Assembly (NCBI GenBank): GCA_930367215.1
Contig: OV884059.1
Span: 159,834,511 to 159,898,510, forward strand
Length of the DNA: 64,000 nt
From: Pollenia angustigena
Lineage: Eukaryota; Arthropoda; Insecta; Diptera; Polleniidae
Reading direction: 5' to 3'
Both the position numbers and the translations under genes were made by a program. The notes under the pieces were generated by a model. That model saw nothing but the letters and a program-made list of their open reading frames with translations, was not told where the DNA came from and made no database searches. Positions 23,180-35,610 of the stretch are shown here, in pieces; positions within the stretch are counted from its first letter, which is position 1; each line of letters starts with the position of its first letter.

Positions 23180-24204
23180 CAGGGCTGCCAGATAAATTTG
23201 TGAGAAAATCTTAAGTTTCCTGAGAAAAAATAAAATAAAAAACGTCTTTATCGTTTCGAAAAAACGTCAAAAAATCGGACACCTTAAAATTTAGTTTGTT
23301 TTTAAACAATTTTTGCTCGGTTTTTATAAAAAAAACATTTAAACAAAAACATAATTACTTCATACCCAGCCAGCATTTTTAATCATGTAAGAGATAATGG
23401 GAGTCTCTTGAAGAGCGTCTTTGATCGTCGATTACCGCATTTTTTAATCGTAGAGGATTCCTAACACGGGAAAAACTGTAACACGAGTGAGATTCTTCCA
23501 TAGCACAGCGAAAGACGCTTCTTCAATTGTTGTGGGAATCGTTTAAGACGTGTTTAAAGATAATCTAACGAGACTTTCATGTCAAGAATCGTATGAGACT
23601 CATGTAGATATTCTCTTTCAACTCGTGAAATGCCCGCCGTATAATTGTTGATAATGTGATTTATACAGAGAATCGTAAAAGGTTCATTCGATGATGGTTT
23701 GACGAAAGATAAGCAAAGTGTAACATTGTTGTTTTTGTACTCTGAAAATAATCAAAGATTTTCTTTGCATATTACAGCCGTACCTAAACAAAAGCGGCAC
23801 GAGTTTTCTAGTTTTTGATTACAGCGGCAATGGTAATTTAGCTATTTTTTGGTCAATCTAGCGTTTGTTTTTCTCTATTTTTATTTATAATTCTTGGGTT
23901 TAATTAGACAAGAAAGCTATCACTACTGTTCGTAACACAACGTTGATGCTCTTGCTTTGGTATGGCATTTCAGTGTAAAAGCTAGACGAAAGAAAACGTT
24001 CCGCCTTCCGCTCTTGTGAAGGTACTGCTGTTAAACATTCCAAGATTAAAAAAGGAAATTGTCAGAAAATGAAATGTGTTATTTAGACTTTGGAGACTGA
24101 AAAATTGGCACTTTTTAGAAATAAAATCTGCAAATCGGCACTTTGCTAATTTCGGATCAAAAAATTGTCAAAATGACGTGAAATCGTCAAATCTGGCAGC
24201 CCTG
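23180..24204. mobile_element. hAT-like MITE (CAGGGCTGCCAGAT ends), 8-bp TSD
   Basis: The 14-bp ends CAGGGCTGCCAGAT / ATCTGGCAGCCCTG are exact. Flanks CCAGTCCC (23172-23179) and CCAATCTC (24205-24212) differ by two transitions, as expected of an old 8-bp duplication. Subterminal AAAACGTCAAAAAATCGG and ATCGGCAC-type motifs fit. No transposase is seen. The middle (about 23370-23760) is less A/T-rich and may be a further insertion. Confidence 0.75.
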
Positions 24205-25368
24205 CCAATCTCCAATCGCCTGTTTAACAGCCAGGATTCTCGTGCACGCAGCCAAAGACATCTCTTGATTCGCCTATGAACCTACTACCCAGCCTGCTGT
24301 TCTGTACAGAATGTGCTCAACTGTCTCTGTCCTGTCTGGTTTCTCGCGCAACCTACAAAAATTCGACAAGTCAGATTCTATTACTACCGCCATCCTGCCA
24401 TCATGGTCCTAACGCAGACCATGCTCCTGCCTAGCTGCGAATTAGAATCGTCGTATAACTTTTCCGAGTTTCAGTTTTTTTGTTTTGCAACATAAATTAT
24501 ATGCTCTCGTTTCTAACCTCACATTTTTAACGTATTTGTGACTTGTCAAAGTACCATATAAAACTCAGATAAATCATTGGTATAGAACCATATAAAACCC
24601 AGTTTTGATTACTGGATGATGCCATACTACCCGATAGCGGATTCTGCAAGGTTTCGCCATCCCATACGAAGGGTAGGCCAACCGATAATCTTTTAATCAT
24701 ATTTTGGTGGACAGAATATTAAGAATGTCAATAAATATTTAATTAGTTTAAGCATTTTTTCTTGGTGTATTTTATAAAAAACATATAACAAATTATTTTG
24801 TGATTTTGTTTTTCTCTTAATTTATATTTTTGTAGTTAGTATAGCAATGGAACTCAATTTCAATAGGATTGTGTTTTTTAAAAAAATGAAATTATGAAAA
24901 TTTTTTGCTGTTGGCAAGGAACAAATACCGAGTTGGGGACAATTTTAAAACTAACAGGGTGGCAGAAAAGACAATCTTATGAAGGAGAGATTTTTAATTT
25001 TTAATTTGGGTCTACTTTAGCGAATCCTAAAAAATTTTAAAACTTCAAATTTTATTTACAACAGCATGCATTTAATAACTTTCAAATGAATCATTATGAA
25101 TCACTTATAAATCTTGTAACTAAGAAAGTCTTAAAATGTGTAAACACAAAAATAATAAGATCGGTTGCATCACATATCATGCACAGCAAGTTGCTTTCAT
25201 ACGCTTGTGCATCACATGTGATTCACAAATGGTATTTTTTCAAGGTTTTTCTTTAATGGACGTGAGAGAAATAATGAATTTAATAAACTTAACGTGTGAA
25301 GATGGCATTATTTTATGTTGTGTCAAGTCCCCACATGCCTGACTTTTCTACTTTAGAAGTTACTTGCT
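24205..25368. other. Intronic sequence, no supported gene
   Basis: 24210-24480 is less A/T-rich than its surroundings and may be old retroelement sequence, but I could not read a known protein in it. 24700-25368 shows nothing recognisable. Confidence 0.35.
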
Positions 25369-26308
25369 GACCCGACAGACGTTGTCCTGTCCAAATTAGG
25401 AAAAATGTTTGCGTTCGATTTTTAAAATCCGTTAAAAAGATACGAACATTTGAAAGAAAAATTAGTCAAATCGATGGAGCCGTTTTCTGATTTTAGGAAA
25501 ATCGAAAAAAATGGGCGTTAAAGTGGGCGGAGCAAAATGTTCTTTCCGTAAAAGCCTAAGTTGGACCATGGCAATGATTTTATAGAAAAAATCGTCCAAA
25601 TAAGTCAAGCCGTTCTCAAGTTATGCGCTTAATAGAAAAAGTGGGCGTAAAAGTAGGCGTGGTACAATTTTCTTTCGATGAAAATGTAAAATAGATGAAT
25701 ATTTAAAAGAAAAATTAATCAAATCGATGGAGCCGTTTTTTGATTTAAGGTAAATCGAAAAAAGTGAGCGGGGCAAAATTTTATTTCCGTAAAAACCTAA
25801 GTTGGACCATGGCAATCATTTTAAAGAAAAAATCGTCCAAATCGGTCAAGCCGTTCTCAAGTTATGCGCTTAATAGAAAAAGTGGGCGTAAAAGTAGGCG
25901 TGGCAAATTTGTCTTTCGATGAAAACTTAAAATGGATTAATACGAACATTTGAAAGAAAAATTTGTCAAATAGATGGAGCCGTTTTCTGATTTTAGGTAA
26001 TTCGAAAAAAGTGGGCGGGGCAAAATTTTCTTTTCGTATAAATCTAAGTTGGACCATAGCGATCATTTTAAAGAAAAAAACGTCCAAATTATATAGATGT
26101 CATTGTTGGTGCAATATGAAAATTGAATTTTGCCACGCCCCTCCGCCCGCAGACCGAAAATCTAAAATCAGACTTCACAGTGTCACCCGCCTGAAGATTC
26201 CCTGAAAATTTCATCATAATCGGCCTAGCCATTTTGGAGTCCATACGTTACATACATACATACATACAAACATACATACACACATCCTATTTTATATATA
26301 TAGAGATA
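25369..26308 (+). repeat. Dispersed repeat with about 250-bp tandem units and (ACAT)n tail
   Basis: It starts GACCCGACAGACGTTGTCCT. Units begin near 25496, 25749 and 25997 (TCGAAAAAAGTGGGCG-like) with AAGTTGGACCATGGCAAT and AAGCCGTTCTCAAGTTATGC in each. It ends TTTCATCATAATCGGCCTAG, a CATA-rich microsatellite and TATATATAGAGATA. This beginning and end style is shared by a widespread insect repeat whose class I cannot assign. The paired open frames at 25621-26087 (minus) are just the repeat units. Confidence 0.6.
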
Positions 26309-28154
26309 TGGAAAAAAAGAGGACGTTTTTTTAATAGCGAAAAAAAAGTAAATCCACTTTTATTTATTAAAAACTACCACTAGAAGTCTTCCCTCATTCA
26401 ATAGATTCTCGACTAGTGAAGCAACAATGGGTCCAGAATAATCAAGTTCTGGAATTTTTTAGGTAATCCCTTACCGCAACATATCGAGAAATTCCAAACA
26501 TAGCCACTCATCTCGCACAATTAACGTATTTTAAGGCCATATTTATGAGCAAAGGGTTAAGCCGTTTATATTACAATTTGTAACACTGCCTTCTTTCACA
26601 GCTTCGAAAATAAACACTAATATCGCTCCTTAGAGTTTGGTTCGGTTATTATCTAATAGTTGTTTATATTTTCTATGCAATTTAATTCATTTCTAGTCAA
26701 AGGATAGCTTAAGTAAGCCTCGTAACAGAAATTTACAAAACAAAAATTCTGATAGTGCATAGAAAATATTGCTGAAAAATATTGAAGGAAAAAGGCTATT
26801 AAAGTATGAGAGCTTTATAAATTGTAATTTAACTTAGAATACACAATTGATTTATGTGAAAATCTATATGATAAAATTTTACCATAAAAATGACCAAATC
26901 AGTTCGATCAGTGATTCTGTATACAAAATTCATCATCCCAGATGCCAAGAAAATAAGATACAATATGAAACAGAATTTGGGAACAATTTTTTTTTTTTAT
27001 AAATTATTTTTATTACATTTACCATTTTTATTTTTTGAACGTGGTTAATGAATCAAACTGTAATTTATAAAGCTTTCTATCCGATTCCTTCAATATTTCG
27101 CATACTTTTTGCTTAAGCCAACCTTTTGTTAACATTGAAGCTATAGATATCCGTTTATAATTAGGAATGATTCTATGTACTTGCAGAATATCTTGTATCT
27201 TCATGTTACATGTTTTACTTTACAACAAATTTTCTAAGTCAATTTAATTTGACTTAATTAAACTAAACTACCGTACGACAAAAAATATCTTTTCTATTCG
27301 AAAATTGATTATCTGTCTGAAAATATAAAATAAGGTTTATTTTGTGAATGAATGAAGATATAAAAAGGACAACAATATTGTGATTACTTTTTACTTCCAC
27401 CGAGTATCGATTTCCATTTCGAAAAAATTTTTAGTCTATTAGAAAACAAACGGACAGAAGGACTATATGTGATTCTTTTTTTATTTAAAAACCTTTCAAT
27501 TTTAAAAGTAAAAAGTTGGTTAATTGAATAAGAAGTTTATTATAAAGATTTTTGAAAATTGAGTGTCTTATTGAGATGGTGCTTTTTGGGGACTTGAAAG
27601 TTATTCTGGCAACATTGGAACGAATATGTAGTTTCAAAAACTGTATTAAAAAATTATTATTATTTGTCTTTTAGAAGTATTTAATTGATAGTTTATGCCT
27701 TGGAAATTTTCCTGCAAAAAAAGTCCTTTAAGAGCCCAAAAAATCTTTTTTGGTAAGAGATGTGGTAACACATAAAAGTAGATCGTTTTGGTATACCAGT
27801 TGGCTCAAAATCACTTTCTGAGTCGATTTATAAGTCCATCCTTTTTACATAGCCCCCATGCAGCTAACTTAACCAAGCCCCCATACTGCTCAGCAAACAC
27901 AATTTATTTATACCATAAAATTGTCTGTAGTTTTTACTCTTATGCAAATTTGTTTTTTTTTGCCAATTTTTGAAAGTTTTTTTTGAGATTTGTGGGATTC
28001 CTTTTGAAATTTTTAAAGAACTTTTAGTCTGAGGCTTGTATTAAGTATTGAAAAATCAATTTTTTCATAATTCTTTAACATTTATTTTCTCTGGAACATT
28101 AAATTCGTCTTTTCAGTTTCATTTCAAAGTTATTCATATCAGCATGATGATGTC
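26309..28154. other. AT-rich intronic sequence, nothing recognised
   Basis: There is no TIR, tandem array or protein-like frame. An A/T tract lies at 26990-27010. Confidence 0.4.
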
Positions 28155-29154
28155 CAGGGAAACCAGAAATATGCTCTAAAAAACGCGTTTTATGCGCATT
28201 AAATATGCAGTAAAAACTGGAAAATATGCCCTGAAAGTTAAAAATTGCTCAACAAAAACCTAAAAATATTATCGCTTAAGCCCATATTAGGTTAAAATTC
28301 ATATAAGAGATGTTTGCGCCGAATATTATCTAGATATTAACATCCATATGGGTTTTTGTCTTAAAGGTATTTTAGGTACGGTCGCTCAATTGTTAACAAA
28401 TGTTAACATTTAAAAGGAAGTTAAAGCTTTTTAAGGATAGGAGCTTTGAGCAAATGTAAACCGATTCGAAAATAATTTAATTTGCAGTAAAATATTTTTG
28501 GGACGAATTTAATTTAAATACAATCATAATTAGATAGCTTACGGACACAAAGAGCCTAATTTGGATGTGAAATTATATACCGATTCTCATCACTTACTAC
28601 GAAGTCTATCGTCCATATTTGATCAAATTATATACGAAATTGGAACTTGTACTTTGCGCAGAAAGCTAACATGGACAGACGACCAGCCAGACGGACGGAT
28701 GGACATCGTTAGATCACTTTAAAAAGTGATTCTGAGTCGATCGGAATACTATAAGATTGGTCTAGATACAAATCGTATAACATTTATCCTTAATGACACC
28801 CTGCTTTGTCTTACAATTTTAGAGTAAAAATTAAATGTAGATGTTAAAATTGATTTAACAGATTTTCGAAAAAAATGAATATATTTGCTGCGAAAGCTAT
28901 TGTAGGCATCTAAAAAAATTGAATGTTTATCAAAATTTGCCTTAAAAAGGCAAAATATGCGCTATTTACCTAAAATATGCTGCAAAAATGCTTTTTTAAC
29001 TAAATAATGCAAAAAAATGCTGCAAACGATAAAATATGCACTAACAAATCGATGCCAAAATTCATAAAAAGCTCTAAAACGGATAAATATATTGTTTCTG
29101 CCTTCATTGGTCGCACAAGAAAAAACATGCGATTGCATATTTATGGTTTCCCTG
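28155..29154. mobile_element. hAT-like MITE (CAGGGAAACC ends), exact 8-bp TSD ATGATGTC
   Basis: The ends are CAGGGAAACCAGAAATATGC and the reverse complement of CAGGGAAACCATAAATATGC. ATGATGTC occurs at 28147-28154 and 29155-29162. Many AATATGC/GCATATT motifs lie under both ends, probable transposase-binding repeats. The interior (about 28590-28800) contains a piece of another dispersed fly repeat (GATTCTGAGTCGATCGG, also at 51.7 kb). No coding region is seen. Confidence 0.88.
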
Positions 29155-29680
29155 ATGATGTCTTTTAATGACACTCTCCCTTTTTTCTTAAATATTTGAT
29201 AACATCAGACTTCATTGAGGGTTACCAAATGCGTTATTAATTATGAAATATTTTTCGTTTATCATTATGAATTTGAAATGTTTGCTGGTTAACTATTGAC
29301 AACTAAATAAAAGATCTTAAGAATATATGTGAAGTGGTATCAGCACAATTGTGATATGATTGGCTGCCCATAATTTTGTTTTAGTGGGTCCATGGCTCCC
29401 AAAAAGGGTTTGTTTGCAAATACTGTGGTGTAGGGCATCAAATGAACGGGCTTAACCCACGTTATTGCTATCTTAATTGTTTTTATCATCTTAAATAGAT
29501 GATCTGCAAAATATCTAACTACAATTTTCAAGTAATTCGACAGACTTTAAGGATTTATACCTCTAAAATAAACCCTCTATTAATAGTATTATTTTTAATT
29601 TTTTCCCAATTATTCAATTAAATTACAACCCTGCAATATTTAAATGTAGCGAATACCTCAACCAGTCTTTAGTTTTACAG

Positions 29681-29884
29681 CAGTGATAACCACTTCATAG
29701 ACTCGCGAGCCAGTCAATAATCGTATTTTTCACACAGACAAGGTCGGCAATTCACATGTATATTACAACTTTGTTCGTTTCAAAACATCAGACTATCATC
29801 AGTCTCTGCGACCGCACACAAGCACATAATATCTTTGTGTGCGTGCGTTCGGGGCTTTTTTAGTTCGGGGCTTGGTTATCACTG
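29681..29884. mobile_element. 204-bp hAT-like MITE, exact 8-bp TSD TTTTACAG
   Basis: CAGTGATAACCA starts the element and its reverse complement ends it. TTTTACAG is present at 29673-29680 and 29885-29892. GTTCGGGGCTT is repeated twice near the right end. It is too short to code. Confidence 0.88.
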
Positions 29885-30577
29885 TTTTACAGCCATCTAT
29901 AACTCATTTTTTTAATTGTGTGAATTGCGTTTTTAAAAATCCAGGATATTATTATTTTTCGTATTTTACCATTTCTTTTTTAGCACAACCTCCTTTTTAT
30001 TGCGTAAAAAATATTTGTATGTCTCCTATTACTTGAAACTCTTTTTTTTACATATTTCACAATATGTTGTTGAATAGGTTGTTATTAATAATCGTATATA
30101 CATCACAAATCAAATATTGATATTAATATAAATAAATATTTACAAAAAAATTCATTGTAAATAAATTACAAATAAACTAAATAAAAAATTAATAACTTTT
30201 TTCAAATATGTTTTTCGTCTTTCTTTTGTGTATGGAAAAATAACTAAAAAAAAATTACAAATAAAAGAGCAAAAAATAACAGAATTACATATTCATTTTT
30301 AATATTTAATCAAAATTTATATTTCATTAATTTAAATATTTTGTTCCTGTATGTAGAATATTTATGTGTGTGTGTGTGGGTGTGTGTGGGTGTGTATGCG
30401 TTTATTATGAATTTGTGTTGTTTTATTTTTTTTTATTTATTTATATATTGAGCTGAATTTAAATAAATAAATATGTTTTACAAATATTAATAATATTTGT
30501 TTGTATTTATCGTAAATGTATACTCATAAGTCTGGTTTTCTTGAAAACCAGCGTAAGTCTTAAAATTTGAGGATCTT
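29885..30577. other. AT-rich sequence with a TG microsatellite
   Basis: A (TG)n/(TGGG) run lies at 30362-30401 (TGTGTGTGTGTGTGGGTG). Otherwise it is A/T-rich and no gene is seen. Confidence 0.5.
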
Positions 30578-31389
30578 CTCGTCTATGGTATTCCAGACAG
30601 CGTCTTCGCTTACTAAAGCGTCTCTGCGTAGACGGCCTTCGGCCAGTCACAAAGCCGATTTTAGAATATTTAGTTAGCGAATCCCGTGTTTGTTATACCA
30701 CAGCTGAGAAAGTCGTTGCGCCTGGCCGAAGGCCGGCTATGCAGAGAAGATTTAGTCGGCGCAGCCGGTGTTTGGTATATCATAGAGGAGGAAAGCCTTT
30801 CGCTTGGCCGGAGTCCCGACCATGCTATCTATCACGCGATTATTTAAACCAAATCTGTTCAATTAATTGCATAATACATATTTGGGTCTTATTTCACATG
30901 AAATAAGCCCGCAAAAATTAGGGTATCATTTCTGTTTGGGGGATTTTATTGCATATGAAATGGGGGTTTTTTCATTATTTTTTGGGGAATATATTTGGGG
31001 AAATATATTTTGGGGGTTTATTTCATGCCGCCGAAAAATTGCCTGGTGGGATAGAAAAAAGGTGAATTAAAAAAAAAAAAAAAAAAAATAAAGGCGCAAA
31101 CTTTTTTCGTGCCTATAATTAGATTAGATTAGATTAAATTTGTGGTGTATATCATTATTTGTAGTTATTTTAAATCACTTTTAAAACTCTTTTTGAATTT
31201 GTAAATCAATTTTCCCAACATAAATATTTATGATACTTAAAGCTTTTTAGCTCAAATACTTTTCGGTGCATATTTCAGGTTGTAGTTGAGACCGTAGGTT
31301 CTGTTGTGGATTTGTTTCATTCTATAAGACGAAATTTTGTCTATCAACACACCCATTCAGATGGACGATGAGGTGCATCCTGAAAATCA
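30578..31389. repeat. Long direct repeat, copy 1, with GC-rich palindromic head
   Basis: This 812-bp block is repeated in the same orientation at 32113-32865. The first 210 bp form an imperfect palindrome: TCTATGGTATTCCAGACA at the start, reverse of TGTTTGGTATATCATAGAG at the end, with GGCCTTCGGCC / GGCCGAAGGCC inside. This is GC-rich in an A/T-rich setting. Next come TTGGGGAATATATTTGGGG, a poly-A run (about 31069-31089), GATTAGATTAGATT and the shared end GATGAGGTGCATCCTGAAAA. The two copies with 723 bp between them could be LTR-like, but no TG...CA ends or PBS are evident. Confidence 0.7.
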
Positions 31390-31908
31390 AGAAATCCATT
31401 ATAAATTCCACCAATCGATGACAAACGTTATTGATACGCAACGAAAGAACCAACATTGATTGATTGAACCAACATTGATTTAAAGTTAATCAAACACTCA
31501 AAATGTTTTTTTTATTTAAGAACTTTTTGCATAACGGCAAGGAGTTTATCATAAGTTTTTTGATTTAAAGTTAAAAAAATAATGATAAAAACCTAAGTGA
31601 TTTGTGCTTTTTTTCTTGCTTATTAAACCACTTGTGATTTTTAGAAAAGCCTTAAAGTAATTTTAAGTTTTACTTAATCCCAATTTTCAAATGTTTATGA
31701 AAATAACGACGTATGTACATTACAAACGTCGATTACGTCTTATAGTGGTCCGGACGAAACGCCGATACGTTTCGTGGAGTGTGGACTGTTTATAGGGGTG
31801 GATTTAGGCTACAGCTCCAGAATACCTGCCAAGGATGCAAACACCTTGGTGATATTCCCCGAGAGAACGCAGATTCCGTTTCTGGGCTTATGGACAGAGT
31901 TGTCAGAT

Positions 31909-31980
31909 GTGGCGATTTCTCGCCAAACGTGGCGATTTCTCGCCAAACGTGGCGATTTCTCGCCAAACGTGGCGATTTTC
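31909..31980. repeat. 20-bp minisatellite of palindromic units
   Basis: Three exact units of GTGGCGATTTCTCGCCAAAC (31909, 31929, 31949) and a partial fourth. Related TTTGGCGA and ATCGCCAA words continue to about 32065. Each unit can form TGGCGA-TTTC-TCGCCA. Confidence 0.9.
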
Positions 31981-32112
31981 AAACATGTTTGGCGACCTAA
32001 TTTTAGATTTGGCGACATGGCGATTTTTTGGCGATTTATAAACTAGTTAAAATCGCCAACTGGCTATTTTTGATGACCTATCAATTTGTTTTGAAATTCG
32101 TTAAATTCAATA

Positions 32113-32865
32113 CTCCTCTATGATATTCCAAACACCGGCTTCGCTTACTAAAGCGTCTCTGCGTAGCCGGCCTTCAGCCGGTCACAAAGCCGATTTTAGA
32201 ATATTAAGTTAGCGAATCCCGTGTTTGTTATACCAGAGGTGAGAAAGTCGTTGCGCCTGGCCGAAGGCCGGCTATGCAGAGAAGATTTAGTCGGCGCAGC
32301 CGGTGTTTGGTATATCATTGAGAAGGAAAGCCTTTCGCCTGGCCGGAGTCCCAACCATGCTATCTTTCGCGCAATTCTTTAAACCAAAACTGTACAATTA
32401 ATTGTATAATACAAATTAGGGTATCATTTCTGTTTGGGGGATTTTATTGCATATGAAATGGGGGTTATTTCATTATTTTTTGGGGAATATATTTTGGGGG
32501 TTAATTTCATGCCGCCGAAAAATTGCCTGGTGGGATAGAAAAAAGGTGAATTTAAAAAAAAAAAAATTAAAAAATAAAGGAGCAAACTTTTTTCGTGCCT
32601 ATAATTAGATTAAATTTGTGGTGTGTATCATTATTTGTAGTTATTTTAAATCACTTTTAAAACTCTTTTTGAATTTGTAAATCAATTTTTCCAACATAAA
32701 TATTTATGATACTTAAACCTTTTTAGCTCAAATACTCTTCGGTGCATATTTCAGGTTGTAGTTGAGACCGTAGGTTCTGTTGTGGATTTGTTTCATTCTA
32801 TAAGACGAAATTTTGTCTATCAACACACCTATTCAGATGGACGATGAGGTGCATCCTGAAAATCA
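32113..32865. repeat. Long direct repeat, copy 2
   Basis: Same order as copy 1: palindromic GC-rich head (TGATATTCCAAACACCGGC to about 32325), GTTTGGGGGATTTTATTGC, poly-A, and the end GATGAGGTGCATCCTGAAAA. Short indels relative to copy 1 (a 10-15-bp loss in the GGGGAATATATT region and fewer GATTA units) explain the shorter length. Both copies end at the same base (AAATCA). Confidence 0.7.
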
Positions 32866-33120
32866 CATTGTAAAGATACATTGTAAAGATACAAAGTAAA
32901 AAAGTAGTCAATAATAACAATAATTATAATCTTAATTTTTGACAAATTAACTTACAATAATCTTTTTCGTCAGTCTACATCATTTATAAAATATATCACA
33001 GTATTTTGTATAGGTGGACAACACAACACAAAACTTAAAATATTAAAATAAATAGGTATATGTAAATTTAAAAATTATCACAGAAAATTTGTCCTTTTTA
33101 GATCACAGTTGTTATTATTA

Positions 33121-33558
33121 CTAAAGTATTGCAATGGTGTAGTTTGCATTTGTATTGTCTTTGTCTTCTTTTGTGTTTATTGCACTTGTCGATTTTTGTT
33201 GTATTCTTAAGCTCTCCAACGTGTATCTCTTATTTTCCCTTTTCTCTTTATCTAAAATTCTCACTTTTTCAAAGTTTGGCTTGTGTCCGTTTTCACTGCA
33301 GTGTTGTGCAAGTGCAGTTGAATGTTTTCCTCTTTTTATGTCAGCTTTATGTTCGTCTATTCTCACGCCTAAATTTCTTTTCGTTGTACCAATGTAGATT
33401 TTTCCACACTCCTCATTATTACCGCCGTCACATTCAATTTGATAAACAACATCATGTTGATCCCTGCACTCAATCTTTGTTTTTGTTTGTGTAAATAAAT
33501 TATGTATTGTCTTGTTTGATTTGTGCGCGAATCTTAATGACGATGGCGCCTCAAGTTG
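33121..33558 (-). pseudogene. Penelope-like element protein, GIY-YIG endonuclease domain remnant
   Basis: The minus-strand frame from 33558 to the stop at 33121 reads QLEAPSSLRFAHKSNKTIHN, then HDVVYQIEC, ECGKIYIGTTKRNLGVRIDE, HKADI, TALAQHC and NGH. The VVYQI...C...C...YIGTT series and R-x2-E-H spacing are the GIY-YIG nuclease with the CxnC insert that is specific to Penelope-like elements, where it follows the reverse transcriptase. The RT part is gone; upstream the frame is closed by a TGA (33561-33559). It nicks target DNA in an active element. The catalytic Arg and the expected Glu region are still visible, but the copy is a fragment. Confidence 0.85.
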
Positions 33559-34059
33559 TCAACTCCTTTCACATACAATAGACAACACGGATGGGAAAAC
33601 CGCTGCCCTCAGTTTAGACGTAAATATACATAATTTATTTATTGTTTTTCTTTTATTTTCAAGAACATAATAATACCACAGCAAGAATTTATTTGTTGAC
33701 ATAAAATACAAAGCAATACTTTTTTTCAGAAGATTTAAATTTAACAATATCTAGACATACGTTGTTATTCATTAAAACCATACATATGTATGTATGTATG
33801 TACATTTCTTGTTCATAGCAACAAACATTCTCCAATTAAATATTTAAATATAATAGTTTTTGTATTGTTATTTAAATAATGTGTATGTAATTTATACGGT
33901 AAAACATACAAATAACATAAACAATCAATTAATTATTTTATTAAACACGTTAATCAATTTGACGTATTATAAAAGAATAATTAATTACATACGCTTGGGG
34001 AAAAATTGAATTAAAATTTTTGGTAAGTGTTCTAATTAAGGGTAATTTTAAAATAAAAC

Positions 34060-35608
34060 AAGTAAGAGTGCTATATTCGGATATGCCAATCATATGCGTA
34101 TACCCTATATCAAGGTGTGATAAAAAGCAGGATGTTATATAAATACCGTTCCTTAGATATGTATAAACAAATCTATTTTATGGCAGGCCTACTTCTACAA
34201 TTTGTTGGATGTTAAGATGCTTGTAACTAATTTGGAAACTTTGGCTATTGCCGTTTCCAAGATATACTTAAAACAAAACAACAACACAGAAAGAACAAAC
34301 ACTCGGGATAAATCAAGTTTTTTATGATTACTTTAAGTACGAGTCGCACTTAAAAATTCAACTACGAAAAACACTAAAACGTACTCAAGACAACCCTAAT
34401 GGGATCACTTTCAAAATCAATCCGAGAATTTCTTTAAATAAATATAAAATTCTTAAATCAAGTAAAAAAAAGATTAAACTTTTCGTTGTGTTTGACCCTC
34501 CGGCCTACACATGTTTTGATTTTCTATACAAATTGAAAAAAGGTCTGGCCTGACTAATGTGTACCACGAAGCGTTAAAAAGTAAATTTTAACTCTTGCTT
34601 CTCATTTAGTTTATATTTTTGGTTAAATATGAACATAAGATTGCTAAAGTAAAAACGATATCGTGTTGGTGTGTTATCATTCTGTAAGGTGTAATACGAG
34701 TAAGTAAATCAATCATAATAATTTTTCTTTCTAATTCGGGATAAAATCAACTTTATAAAACTTGAATCAAGCGCATTTTGAGATTGATTCAATCTTAGTT
34801 TTACTTAAATCAATCACATTTTCGGATTATTTTAAGTACGAAGTCGGGATTGCATATGGATAATTTAAGTATTTTGCGATTGAAAACCGTACTAGAATCA
34901 ATCTTTCTGTACTTGATTCAAGAAAATCCGTACTCACCGTATTATTAATACCGCTTCGGATTGATTTTTCTTTGAGTGAAGGGATTTATGGTTAAAATAA
35001 GAGTCAGTTGTGGTTTTTGCTCATATTTCAGCCACTTGTGGACCGATCAGGAACAAAATTTCAAAAGCAAACAATTTCGGTCTATATGTGACATAAATCG
35101 CTAGTCTCCAGCATATTTGGGATCTTTGGAAAATCCATTTCAACGGACACGCAGACAGATTGACGGATGATCAGACGGACAGAGGGACATCGTTAAACTA
35201 ACTTCGCTACTCATAAGGAACCAGAATATATATTCTTTACAAAGTCTAAGATCAGTATTATAGAAATTACAAACGGAATGACAAAGTTATATCTACCTAC
35301 CCTTTCCCCCTGTGGTGAAGGGTATAAAAACAACAACGGGGGATTTTATTACATAGTGGCAATCTTGGTTTTTTGCTCATAGTTTAGCCATTTGTGAACC
35401 GCTTTAGCTGAATTTCAATAGTAAAATTTAACGGCTCATATGTGACAGAAGTATTCAACATAATACCTCATTTCAACAGACAGATGGACAACGGTTAATC
35501 AAATTCACTAAACATAAATGTCAAATATCAATATTGTAGGAATTAAAAACGGAAAGCCAAATTAATATAAATATACCCTTTCTACCTGTGATGAAGGGTA
35601 TACATAAT
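34060..35608. repeat. Dispersed fly repeat, two partial units, split by a MITE
   Basis: It starts ACAAGTAAGAGTGCTATATT (about 34066), is interrupted by the MITE 34284-34978 and resumes with TTTTTGCTCATATTTCAGCC. It has GACGGA-rich text (35150-35185) and ends GTGGTGAAGGGTATAAAA. A second, diverged unit runs 35365-35605 and ends GATGAAGGGTATAC. The same kind of end occurs at 51.8 kb (ATTATGGTGTGGGTATAA). It is a non-coding family common in flies; I cannot assign its class. Confidence 0.5.
34284..34978. mobile_element. MITE, ACACAGAAAGAA/CACTCAAAGAAAAATC family, copy A
   Basis: The ends ACACAGAAAGAACAAACAC and, in reverse, CACTCAAAGAAAAATCAATC are imperfect TIRs. Inside are repeated GATTGATTCAA, AGTACGGATTTT and TTAAGTACGA-type words, mostly in inverted pairs. 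Related copies lie at 42053-43088 and 52588-53672. This copy is shorter and lacks their middle. Confidence 0.65.
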
Positions 35609-35610
35609 TA

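Noticed and set aside
30578..32865. Classical LTR retrotransposon
   Set aside because: The direct repeats lack TG...CA ends, and no primer-binding site, polypurine tract or gag/pol text lies between them.
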